The translations under genes and the position numbers were made by a program. Shown here one piece after another: positions 55,850 to 64,000 of a stretch of 64,000 nt of DNA; positions within the stretch are counted from its first letter, which is position 1, and each line of letters starts with the position of its first letter. The notes under the pieces are model-generated. The model was not told the origin of the DNA, did no database searches, and saw only the letters and a program-made list of their open reading frames with translations. This DNA comes from Lasiosphaeria ovina (Eukaryota; Ascomycota; Sordariomycetes; Sordariales; Lasiosphaeriaceae). The stretch spans positions 2,108,001 to 2,172,000 of the forward strand of contig JAULSN010000001.1 of NCBI GenBank assembly GCA_033439765.1, in the 5' to 3' direction.

Positions 55850-57069
55850 ATGGATGACAACGATGCCGCCCGGGCCGCCCAGAAGCGAAAAGCCGGCTTC
55901 CTGGCGATGACTCTCGCCGTAATTACGGCATCACAGTCAACACAGTCAAACGAAAGGACTGTAATTAACGAAGGAGGGCCCCTCGGCGCGAATAGATTTG
56001 CCGCACGGCTGTTGACTGGCTCAGAAAGACGCTTCTTCGAACTCTTTCAAATGACCCAGGCCGAGTCACGGCATTGGTGGAATGGCTACGTGAGAACTCC
56101 CCAGTCTCGAACACGCGGTATTATACCATTGAACTGAAGGTCATGCTGTTCTTATGGATCGTGGCCTTCAATGAGACTCAAGGGAATGCCGCTCACTTCT
56201 TCGGGGTCGGCCAGAGTACGGTCTCAAGGACTGTCAAACAATACCTGCCTCATTTTGTTAGGTTGCATACAGCATTTGTGGTCCAACCTGACGATGACTT
56301 CGTGGCTCCAGAGATCAAGCTTGACCCAACTGTACGGCATTATTCAGGCGCGATAGGAGCTATCGACGGTACACACATCCATGCCCGGGTCCCTCTCAAG
56401 GACCAAGTCCGTTGGCGTAACCGGAAAGGATGGACCTCGTAGAACGTGTTCGCGGCGGTGAAGTTTGACGGTTCCTTTTCTCATGTACTCGCCGCTGCCA
56501 AAGGCTCGATGAATGACTCTCGATTGTTGAACCTGTCCATCACGAAAGGGTTCAGGATTCCAGAGAACCGTTATTACCTAGCCGATGCGGGCTTTGGCAT
56601 GCGAAAGGGAATCGTCGTGCCTTTCTTCAGGACTCGGTACCATCTCCAGGGCTGGCGAGAGTCTCCAAACAAGCTGGTAACACGAAAGGAACTTTATAAC
56701 TTTAGACACAGTCGAGTGCGTGTGAAGGTCGAGCAAGCTTTTGGCTTGTTGAAAAGGAGGTCGAAATTGATCAGGTAGAGCGCGCCGGAGAATTCGATCG
56801 ACGACCAGATTGATCTGGTATACGCCTGTACAGGCCTGTACAACTTCATCTATAGTCAGCGGTATTCTCGCGATAACATCCCGGTGTCAGAGAGGCTTTT
56901 CCTTACCGCGGCGAAGTTCAGGGCCGATCGAACGTGTGCTGGGCGCAGCTCTCTGGACATTCGGCGGCGAGCCGCTGTAAGGACCTCTGATCAATGGACT
57001 AGGGTAACTAGAAGGCGGGAAAGGCGAGAAAGACGTATAGGAATAAGACAAATTAGTATGATGCTATAA
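55850..57069 (+). mobile_element. Decayed PIF/Harbinger DDE transposase
   Basis: Transposase of the DDE_Tnp_4 type that would cut and paste a Harbinger element. The frame begins MDDNDAARAAQKRK at 55850 and shifts by one missing base near 56070. It then continues as VEWLRENSPVSNTRYYT to the end at 57069, interrupted by TAG at 56440-56442 and 56776-56778. Helix-turn-helix-like text (GNAAHFFGVGQSTVSRTVKQ) precedes the catalytic core. The first Asp lies in GAIDGTHIHARVP, the second in YLADAGFGM and the Glu in KVEQAFGLLKRR. All three acidic residues survive, so the copy is broken but not old. Inverted similar arms lie outside it. I could not fix the outermost terminal repeats or the target-site duplication. 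Confidence 0.85.
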
Positions 57070-57888
57070 AAGGAAGGAAAAGACCGGATTCCTATCGTTT
57101 TGTGGTGTTCAAGAAGGTGGTATTTAGATTGAGAGGTAGTTAGGGAGGAAAAAGGTGGCCGGGAGGCACTCTGATGACTGCGAGGCGGATTTTTTGGCGT
57201 AGGCCGATAAGGAATTTTTGACGATAAGGTAGGACACTTACCGTATTAGACTTAGCGTAGGCGGGAAATAGTGGCAATTATTCTATTAGGCAGGCGGTGG
57301 ATATTAGCAGTAAATAATCTACCCCGCCACTCCCCGCCCTCTGCCCTACTCGGGCAATTTTTGACAGTGCTTTTTTTTGGCTGTGGCGTTATACTCTTTG
57401 CATAAATTGTGCAATTGGTAGCCTAGCCGGTGCTCTGTAACCGGTGTGTGGATCAGGACCTTATCGCACAATCTTTCAACTTTCGAGTCGTCCCAAGAAA
57501 TTTTTGGCCCCGCTTCGGATGCGGTCAAGAATATCACCAAGAAGTGCCCATTGAAGACGTCCGGACCGATCTGACCAACGCCATTTTCGCCAATTGTCGC
57601 CAATTTCGACTGCACATATACACACAGCCCGCCAAACCTCCCACCGATTAAACGCCAATCCAGGAGAATCGCTACCGAAACACACGCCACCACTACCCTA
57701 AGCCTGTTCGATTAGTCGAGTCCATCAACAACAGTTACATAGCTCGACCCGCCACTGCTCCTATTTCTACGGCGCAGAAGAAACGATTTGATTTTCTAGG
57801 GGGATACGATTTCTGTTGGGCGACTGTCTCGTTTTGTCTTGGTATAAAGGGCGTTAAGCGGGGAAGAACAAGAGACGGACAATTCACC
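57070..57888. other. Right flank of the Harbinger element and Bud23 promoter
   Basis: Contains the right inverted arm (57421-57469), GATAAGG-rich sequence near 57200-57235, and the Bud23 promoter with GGTATAAAGG at 57841 about 48 bases before the ATG. A minus-strand ORF at 57346-57693 crosses the arm and resembles the left arm's translation (IHTxxxEHRLG), perhaps a relic of element-encoded sequence. Confidence 0.55.
57421..57469 (-). repeat. Right arm of inverted repeat around the transposase
   Basis: The reverse complement begins GTGCGATAAGGTCCTGATCC and runs to AGAGCACCGGCTAGGC, pairing with 55405-55470. The arms are about 2 kb apart with the transposase between them. Confidence 0.75.
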
Positions 57889-58797
57889 ATGTCACGCCCC
57901 GAGGACACCCTGTGAGCATTCCCCCCTGATTTGGGCACTGCCAACCCGGCACGGAAAAGGCTGACCCAACCCAGTGCGGCGGACATCCACTACGACGATG
58001 TCGAGGCGCGCAAGTACACGACGAGCTCGCGGATAAAAAACATCCAGGCGTCCATGTCGTTGCGCGCGCTCGAGCTGCTCAACCTGCAGTCGCCGAGCCT
58101 GATCCTCGACGTCGGCTGCGGCAGCGGCCTGTCGGGCGAGATGCTGTCGAGCGTGCCCGCCGACGAGGGCGGCCCGCACGTGTGGGTGGGTATGGACATC
58201 AGCGCCTCCATGCTCGACGTGGCCCTGCAGCGCGACGTCGACGGCGACCTGCTGCTGGCCGACATGGGCCAGGGCGTGCCCTTCCGCGCCGGCACCTTTG
58301 ACGCCGCCATCAGCATCAGCGCCATTCAGTGGCTGTGCAACGCCGAGAGCAGCGAGACGTCGCCCTCGGGCCGCCTGTCGCGCTTCTTCAACGGCCTGTA
58401 CGCCTCGCTGCGCCGCGGCGGCCGCGCGGTGTGCCAGTTCTACCCCAAGAACGACGCCCAGCGCCACATGATCACCGCCGCCGCCGTCAAGGCCGGCTTC
58501 GGCGCCGGCATCCTCGAGGACGACCCCGAGACCAAGAACGTCAAGTTGTACCTAGTCCTGACGGCCGGCGGCAGCGCCGACGGCGGCAAGGGCCAAGACA
58601 TCACCGGCGTCGTCGAGGGCATGGACGGCGTCGACGTGCTCGACAGCCGCCGCCGCGGCCCCAAGAGCGGGAAGGGCGAGATCAAGAAGGGCAGCAAGAT
58701 CTGGATCCTCAAAAAGAAGGAGCAGATGGAGCGCAAGGGCAAGATCGTCAAGGCCACGTCCAAGTACACGGGGCGGAAGCGGAGGGTGCAGTTTTAG
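57889..58797 (+). CDS. bud23: Bud23, 18S rRNA (guanine-N7) methyltransferase
   Basis: SAM-dependent methyltransferase that, with Trm112, makes m7G in 18S rRNA during nuclear 40S maturation. Exon 1 (57889-57911) is only 23 nt and encodes MSRPEDT. The 63-nt intron ends at CCCAG, and exon 2 (57975-58797) completes 281 residues. Landmarks: YDDVEARKY (14-22), SAM motif LDVGCGSG (52-59), GMDISASML, DMGQGVPFRAGTFDAAISIS and FYPKNDAQRHMI. The C-terminal basic domain (KKGSKIWILKKKEQMERKGK) is typical of Bud23. The motif order and length agree with yeast and other fungi. A TATA-like GGTATAAAGG stands about 48 bases upstream of the ATG. The gene is very GC-rich yet free of frameshifts, which speaks for good base quality here. 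Confidence 0.95.
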
Positions 58798-59203
58798 GGT
58801 TTTCTTATTATTTTCTGTTTTTGTTTTCGTTTCTAGCATTGGGACTCTGCATAGGAAGGGCGTTTTAGAGGTTTCTTTCCATGGTGGACAAAATCACGAT
58901 GTTGCCTGTCGGCTGTCATCAGCTACATCTTCCCATCACGTCCACGACTTACGTCTACGGCTTGAACTTTCGTCTTGATACCCAGCTATTCCTTCACAAA
59001 AGCGCCTGTCGTCGTCTCTTGCTCTCTGTGTCTTGGGCCTGTCCAGTCCCTGCACTGACAAGGCCCCAAGTTTTTGCTCTCTTTGTCCGACTGCTTACCA
59101 AAGCCATCTTCCATGTCCTAGTCTCCCCCGCCCCTGACTTATTAGCACCCCCTTCATCGTTTCCCGCCATTCAGTTCCTCCACCGCACAGCAAAGCGACC
59201 CTC
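58798..59203. other. Intergenic region between convergent genes
   Basis: About 400 bases between the stops of Bud23 and tyrosinase. T-rich sequence directly after the Bud23 stop (58799-58830) is a plausible 3' UTR. No gene is seen. Confidence 0.6.
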
Positions 59204-61594
59204 CTAAGCCTGCTCGCCCTCGCGCAGGCCGGCCGGCTTGCCGGCGGTGATCTCCGGGTACACGACATAGTGGCCCGAGTATACGGGCAAGCCGTCGGCG
59301 GCGCCGATGGTGACCTCGGTCGACGCCACGCTGACCTTGAGCCCGGGCACGTCGGCAGCCTGCTGCTCGTCGCCGCTGAACAGCGCCACGCGCCACTGCA
59401 GCTGTCTCTGCAGGTGCGGCACCACGCTCGCCGGCGTCAGGTCCGCCAGCTCGCCCTCGGCAATGTCCTGCAGCAGCGCCGACGTCAGCGGCACCGTCCC
59501 CGACACCATCAGCCTTGCTGCTCCGTCCGCCCGGCACCGCGCGCATTGTGTTGTGGTGTCGTTGCGCCCCAGCACGGATACCCGCCCCACGCAGTTGAAC
59601 TCGCCGTCCCATGCGTCGGGGTCTGCGGCGAATGTGCCGAGGAAGACCAACACGCGGAACGGCTGCCCTAGCCCGTGCTTCTCTGCTCGCACGTTGACCA
59701 CCCATTCTGTGTATTTGTTGTTTGGAGCGAGGTGCTTTAGTGAGGCGGGGATCGGGCCTGGATAGGGGTGGGTTAGTAAGCATGTAGACTTGACGGCGAC
59801 GAGATCGGGAGGGGTTGTCAACGCTACCTTCTGCTTCCGCGTTGGCCGGCGTGTCGAGACCGAGCGGCTTCTGGGCCTGACTCGGGTTTTCGGGCTCGCT
59901 AGCGGCAGGCGGCGACGGCGAGGCTGACGGCGCAATCTCCGCGACGTTCACCACCGCGGCGTGGGCATCCTTCCCTGGGGCCGCTAATTTCGTGACAACA
60001 GCAGCAGTGATGGCAGCAGGCGCTGGGGCCGCTGCCAAGGCTGCCGCGGCGGCGACCTCGGTGCGGCGCTGGGCGACGTGGGCGACAAAGTTGGCAAACA
60101 CGTTGGTGCCGTACAGCTTAGTGACGTTCTGGCGCAGCGCAGCCTGGTAGGCGGCGCCGGTCGTGTACTGCCACTTCTGCGTCTCGGCGTACGCGTAGCC
60201 AAATGTGGTCGCCGTGTCCTTGACCTGCGCCGACGTCCAGAACGCCCGACCCGTCTTGTCCCAGAACGGCGTCAGCGCCGTGTTTTCGTCCTGCGTCGCC
60301 CCCTGCGTAACGCCGAACGTCGAGTACGGCGCCGGCCGCGGCGACATGAAGCTCGAAGGGTTGAGGTCTTGCCAGATGGCCCACAGGCGGTCGACGTTGC
60401 TGGGGTTTGTTAGCTTTGTCCCTTCGGTCTGAAGGTGCTGAGTGTCTTGAACCGAACAGACGAAAGCAACTCACATGTGGTGCAGCCAGAAAAAGGGGTC
60501 AAACGCCGACACCTCGAGCGACGACATGTGGCCGCCGCCGCCGACGCGGTCGTGGATCTCGTTGTGCACGTCCTCGAGGCTGCCGTACTCGCCCGGGCTC
60601 GTGCTCGTGTCCCACTGGTTGAAGCTGAAGGCGTCAAAGTTCTTGTACGACAGCAGCAGCAGCCCCACGTTGCTACGCAGCGACGCCAGCTCGTTGCTCA
60701 GGATCGGCGCGATGCGCGCGTCCTGCGACTGGCCCGTCACCCGGTTCGGGTACCGCACTGTCGTCGGGTATTTGCTCCACTGTGTCCGGCTTGTCAGCTT
60801 GACGCCGGCATTGGGGGAGGTAGAGAGATGCTGACCTGCGAGCTAAAGTCTCCGCGCGACGGGTTCACCGGGTGGAAGTTGAACTGGTACAGCGGGTTGC
60901 CGACAGACTTGGTCTTGCCATCGACGTCCACGACGCGGATGGTCGACGAGCTGAGCACGCTCGGGAACGCCGACGTCCCGGCCGGCGGCTGGCTGGCCCA
61001 GTCAAAGTAGGGCGCCCGGAAGTCCTTGGCGGCGGCCACATACTTGTCCCGCAGAGCGCCGGCGGGAAACTTTGCGGCCACGGCTTGCACAGACTTGTAC
61101 AGCGATTGCTTCACCCCCCACGTCAGTCACGAGCCCGGTTCGATGAAGGAGCTATCCGGGGATCCGCTTTACCTCATACAGGGCGATATACGGGCGGTGC
61201 CAGGTGGTGAACAGGATGGACGAGTGAGTGCAGTACCCGCCGAACCCGCTCGACTCTTCCCAGTCCGAGTCGCTGCCCACGCCGTCCCACGGCTTGAAGG
61301 GCATGCCATGGATGCCGGAAATCTGGTAGTAGGACGTCAACTGCGACTCGTCGAGGCCCTGCAGGTTCTGCAGCCCGAGGATGTAGAGGTTGAACTGGTC
61401 CGGGAACGTCTGCTGCAGCTCGCGGACCTCGCGGCGGAGCGGGACGGATCCTGGTTGTTTGATGTCAGTCGTCAGATCAGCAGACAACGGCAAATAGACG
61501 CGGCTCGAGTGTAGTAGGCGGGACATCCGAACAGGAGCTTACCGTTGGAGCCCGGGGTGGTGGGAACGCCGGTAATGGCGATGTTGGCACTCAT
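59204..61594 (-). CDS. Tyrosinase (type-3 copper monooxygenase)
   Basis: Oxidises monophenols and o-diphenols to quinones, feeding melanin. Exons in transcript order: 61594-61543, 61450-61173, 61108-60836, 60779-60475, 60399-59828, 59757-59204, joining to 677 residues, close to the Neurospora enzyme. CuA ligands: His65 (GIHGMPF), His93 and His102 (TTWHRPY), with Cys91-Thr-His93 suited to the known thioether bridge. CuB ligands: His273 and His277 (EDVHNEIHD) and a third His in FWLHH (301-302). After the catalytic core comes an Ala/Pro-rich linker, then the C-terminal domain from GPIPASLKHLAPNNKYTEW, which in related enzymes is cleaved to activate them. There is no signal peptide, consistent with the family. 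All exon junctions fall where the Neurospora protein reads on. Confidence 0.96.
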
Positions 61595-64000
61595 GGTCGG
61601 TTACTGTTTCGATAATCTTCTCGCAAGTTGGGTCTAAGTCTAGTGTTGAGGTGGGTTCGATATTTTCTTGCTCTCAAAGTACACAACTTGCTCAACTAGG
61701 TGCCCTTCCAGCTTGGCGTCAATCTGGGTGCTTATATACCGCCTCGCCTCGCCCAGCCCTCGTTCTTCTCAAGATGCGGCTCGTTAGGCCGCCACTCGGC
61801 AGCCATGGTCAGTTGACAAGAGCATTGCCTGCCCCATGCCACTGACCGACCACGGCACGCTCGAGGATTGGGGCCGCGTTGGGTCAGTTCCGTGCCGTAA
61901 GCGCGAGATCAGCAAGTCGAGGACTCATCAGCGGTGAACACCCAGCCCCCCTGTCTCGCTGTCTAGCTGTCAGTCAGTCCCAAGCGAGAGAAACACGCCT
62001 TCGGAATCTCACTAGCCGATGTCCATGTGGCCGGCAGCCCGCCCCCTAATAGCGCCAACCACGTCCCCGGAGCGATGATCCCTCCCTGCATGCACTCCTC
62101 CCGAGCCTTGTTAGTCTTGCCGCGCTTACCTCGGAGGGGAACGTCGTACCGTCTTACCGCCTTACTTACCTAACCGTACCACGCAGGGCCTACCAACCGG
62201 GACTGTGCCAGCTGCCCGCCTGTGCTGCTGACTGCAGTCCAGCAAACCTCCAATAGCCATCTCCGCTTTCTCTCTTCACCGACCCGGGACGAAAACCGAA
62301 CCCAAAGAGCCACACAGACTTCCAAGAAGAGAAAATAATCCCCGTGCCACGGGCTATCGATGCCAGCGATTATCTTGAACGGTCAAATTTATTGGTAGCA
62401 CAAGCATAAATTGTCAACCACTCGCCTGTCGTCGGTCCTAGTCCAAGTCAGGCCTGGAAACCATCACCCCCCCCCCCCCCCCCCCCCTCTTCAGCACAGC
62501 CGTCCCGTTATGTTACACAAAGGTCTCGAAGCTGACCGAGCCTTCCGAGATCGCCACGAATTACATGTCCGCATCAGTCTTTCTCCTCCTTGCGGCTTGC
62601 TCCGGATATTGGATATCTACCCAGCCTCGTCCGACTCACTAACTCGACTACCTGACAGTGCAGCTCGCAGACTCTACTACGTATCTGTTTATCACCCAAG
62701 GTACTCCTCATCCAGCCCGCGTCCCATCCCTCCTGCATCAAACCTACCCTGCAGACATACCGACACGCGTATCCGCCTGCATAGGCACTGTGTGACGCCT
62801 GCCCCGCCCCTAAGCTCGGGCTATGGCGGCAGTTTGGTCTTTTTTTCTGTCTGGCTCACCTGTGCCCCCCCGCTTGCTGGGATCCCTCGGCTTGATCCTT
62901 TTTATTGCCACCCTCGAAACATGATTCCCTATACGGGGGTGTTGTTTTTTCTTTATCTTGATTTTTTGAAGGATTCAAGCCTTGCCGGACGAGTGGGTGT
63001 TGTTCCTGGGCCCGCCATTAGAAAAACCGAGGGAAGATTCGGCGGTCTCAGTCTTTGAAACAAGCTTTTTCGCCACAGGGCAGTGTAGGGTGGAGCCATA
63101 TTGTGCGTCGCCGAGTACCGAAGTGAGCCCTACGAGCCTTGCCTGGTGAGTATTAAGGGTGGCCCCGTCATGGCGGCACGGCCGCCAGCACATGGCTCTG
63201 ACTCGCTGTTGAGACACTTTCTTTTTTGTTCTTTGCTGTCTTTTTCTTATATCCCACATGTTGCTCTTTCAGATGCTCACCAACCTACCAGGATCTTGGT
63301 TGGCTTGGTGATCTTTTACCCGCGTAGAGTATATTGATTAAATTTCTGGCTTCGGTCTAATTGCGTGATGGTGTTTGATATGGATTGTCAAGATGTGGGA
63401 AATCTTGGGTCGTTTCTAACTTCCTACATGTACGTAGGTAAATACTTGAAGAGACCCAAAAGTCTGAGCCTTCTCATATACGGTTGAACGGATGATACGA
63501 ATTTTTGAATGTTTAGCTTAAGGAGGTTACGTGAAATTTCTTTTCTCGACAGCCTTTCCCCGGAGACGCCGCAATCTACTCGCGGTTTTGGGAAGGAGTT
63601 TGTGTGGTAGGCCTGCCGCTGAGCGCTCCAGAAAGTCAATAATCATGGCAAACATGCTCGGCGGCCAGAGTTTGACGAGTGGGTCTGGTAAATTTGTTCA
63701 GCCCCCCGACTGACGATCTCGCTTGCAAAACGGGCCAACTACCTCTCGGTGTTTTTGCCCGGCTAAAGTTAGCCACTTTTCTCCTGAAAAGTTTGGTTTG
63801 CCAGTGGTTACCAGCAACAAGCTTTCGGAAGCAGCAAACCTTTGCAAACAACAAACCTCTGCGTTGCGACAACAGCATAAATACCAAGCTCTCCTCTCCG
63901 CCCCCTTTTTCTCTCCTTTCTAATCATCTATATTTTTCCCCATCTCAAAGGTGTAAGTACTAACATTCACCCTCACAAAAAAAAGAGTTAATCAAAAGAT
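61595..64000. other. Tyrosinase promoter and unassigned end of window
   Basis: No gene is supported. It includes a 21-base poly-C run (62467-62487) and ORFs with no recognisable content (for example 62411-63058). The last 120 bases look like a fungal core promoter on the plus strand: CATAAATACC near 63879, a C/T-rich tract (63895-63945), then GTAAGT followed by ACTAAC at 63953-63964. This suggests a gene starting just past the window. Confidence 0.45.
62467..62487. repeat. Poly-C homopolymer, 21 bases
   Basis: Uninterrupted run of C in the non-coding tail of the window. The true length is uncertain because such runs are easily miscounted. Confidence 0.95.

Noticed and set aside
58329..58868. 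179-codon alternative frame inside Bud23
   Set aside because: Very Arg/Pro-rich shadow of the GC-rich Bud23 gene, which has an unambiguous frame.
62411..63058. 215-codon ORF near the end of the window
   Set aside because: It crosses the poly-C run, lacks an ATG at the reported start and has no domain-like pattern; probably non-coding.
1..64000. CRISPR arrays, bacterial operons, rRNA or tRNA genes
   Set aside because: No spaced direct-repeat array, no ribosome-binding-site-led gene strings and no tRNA or rRNA signature were seen by eye. Short RNA genes could still be missed without a covariance search.

Overview
The window is filamentous-fungal nuclear DNA, most likely from an ascomycete of the class Sordariomycetes. 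Many genes carry short introns (about 50-130 nt) with GTAAGT/GTACGT-type donors and CTAAC/CTGAC branch sites. Coding regions are GC-rich. The products are typical of this group: a tyrosinase that can be followed along the Neurospora enzyme, a CAR-like GPCR, Mx-type dynamin, CSC1 channel, Bud23 and Svp26. No prokaryotic features are present. I joined exons by hand; every spliced model listed with exon coordinates closes in frame, except the HNH-type gene and the broken loci.

Layout. 0.7-6.2 kb (+) encodes a very long MSH4-type meiotic MutS homologue. 7.1-9.9 kb (-) is a CSC1/OSCA-type channel. 11.6-14.3 kb (+) is a dynamin-like GTPase. 15.0-15.2 kb holds a doubtful small two-exon ORF. 15.9-17.6 kb (+) is a secreted subtilisin. 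18.2-19.2 kb (-) is a D-lactate-dehydrogenase-type 2-hydroxyacid dehydrogenase. 20.4-20.8 kb (+) is a DUF1304 membrane protein. 21.55-21.85 kb (-) is a small cysteine-rich protein split by an intron. 24.3-25.9 kb (+) is a SMI1/KNR4-type gene interrupted by four single-base frameshifts. 26.0-30.1 kb is a disordered locus: a ZZ-finger ORF (-), an HNH-nuclease-like gene (+) and a heavily broken Goodbye-NACHT STAND (NLR-like) gene (-). 31.7-33.5 kb (-) is an MFS transporter of the Dal5/TNA1 type. 38.8-41.3 kb (+) is a flavin monooxygenase fused to a DUF6314 domain. 46.7-48.5 kb (+) is the GPCR. 52.6-53.3 kb (+) is an orphan low-complexity protein. 54.1-55.0 kb (-) is Svp26/TEX261. 55.4-57.5 kb is a decayed PIF/Harbinger DDE transposon. 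57.9-58.8 kb (+) is Bud23. 59.2-61.6 kb (-) is the tyrosinase. The last 2.4 kb has no supported gene.

The genes are mostly unrelated housekeeping or accessory loci. I see no biosynthetic cluster or operon. Three long spans without supported genes (33.6-38.8, 41.3-46.6 and 48.5-52.6 kb) separate the FMO, GPCR and orphan genes.

The most unusual region is 24-31 kb. There an NLR-type STAND gene has decayed through three in-frame TAG codons, two tandem micro-duplications (41 and 20 bp) and two one-base deficits. An HNH-type gene lies between it and a ZZ-finger ORF on the same strand. One-base deficits next to short G/C runs recur in the SMI1 gene and the transposase. They may be sequence errors or slippage decay, and the sequence alone cannot decide.
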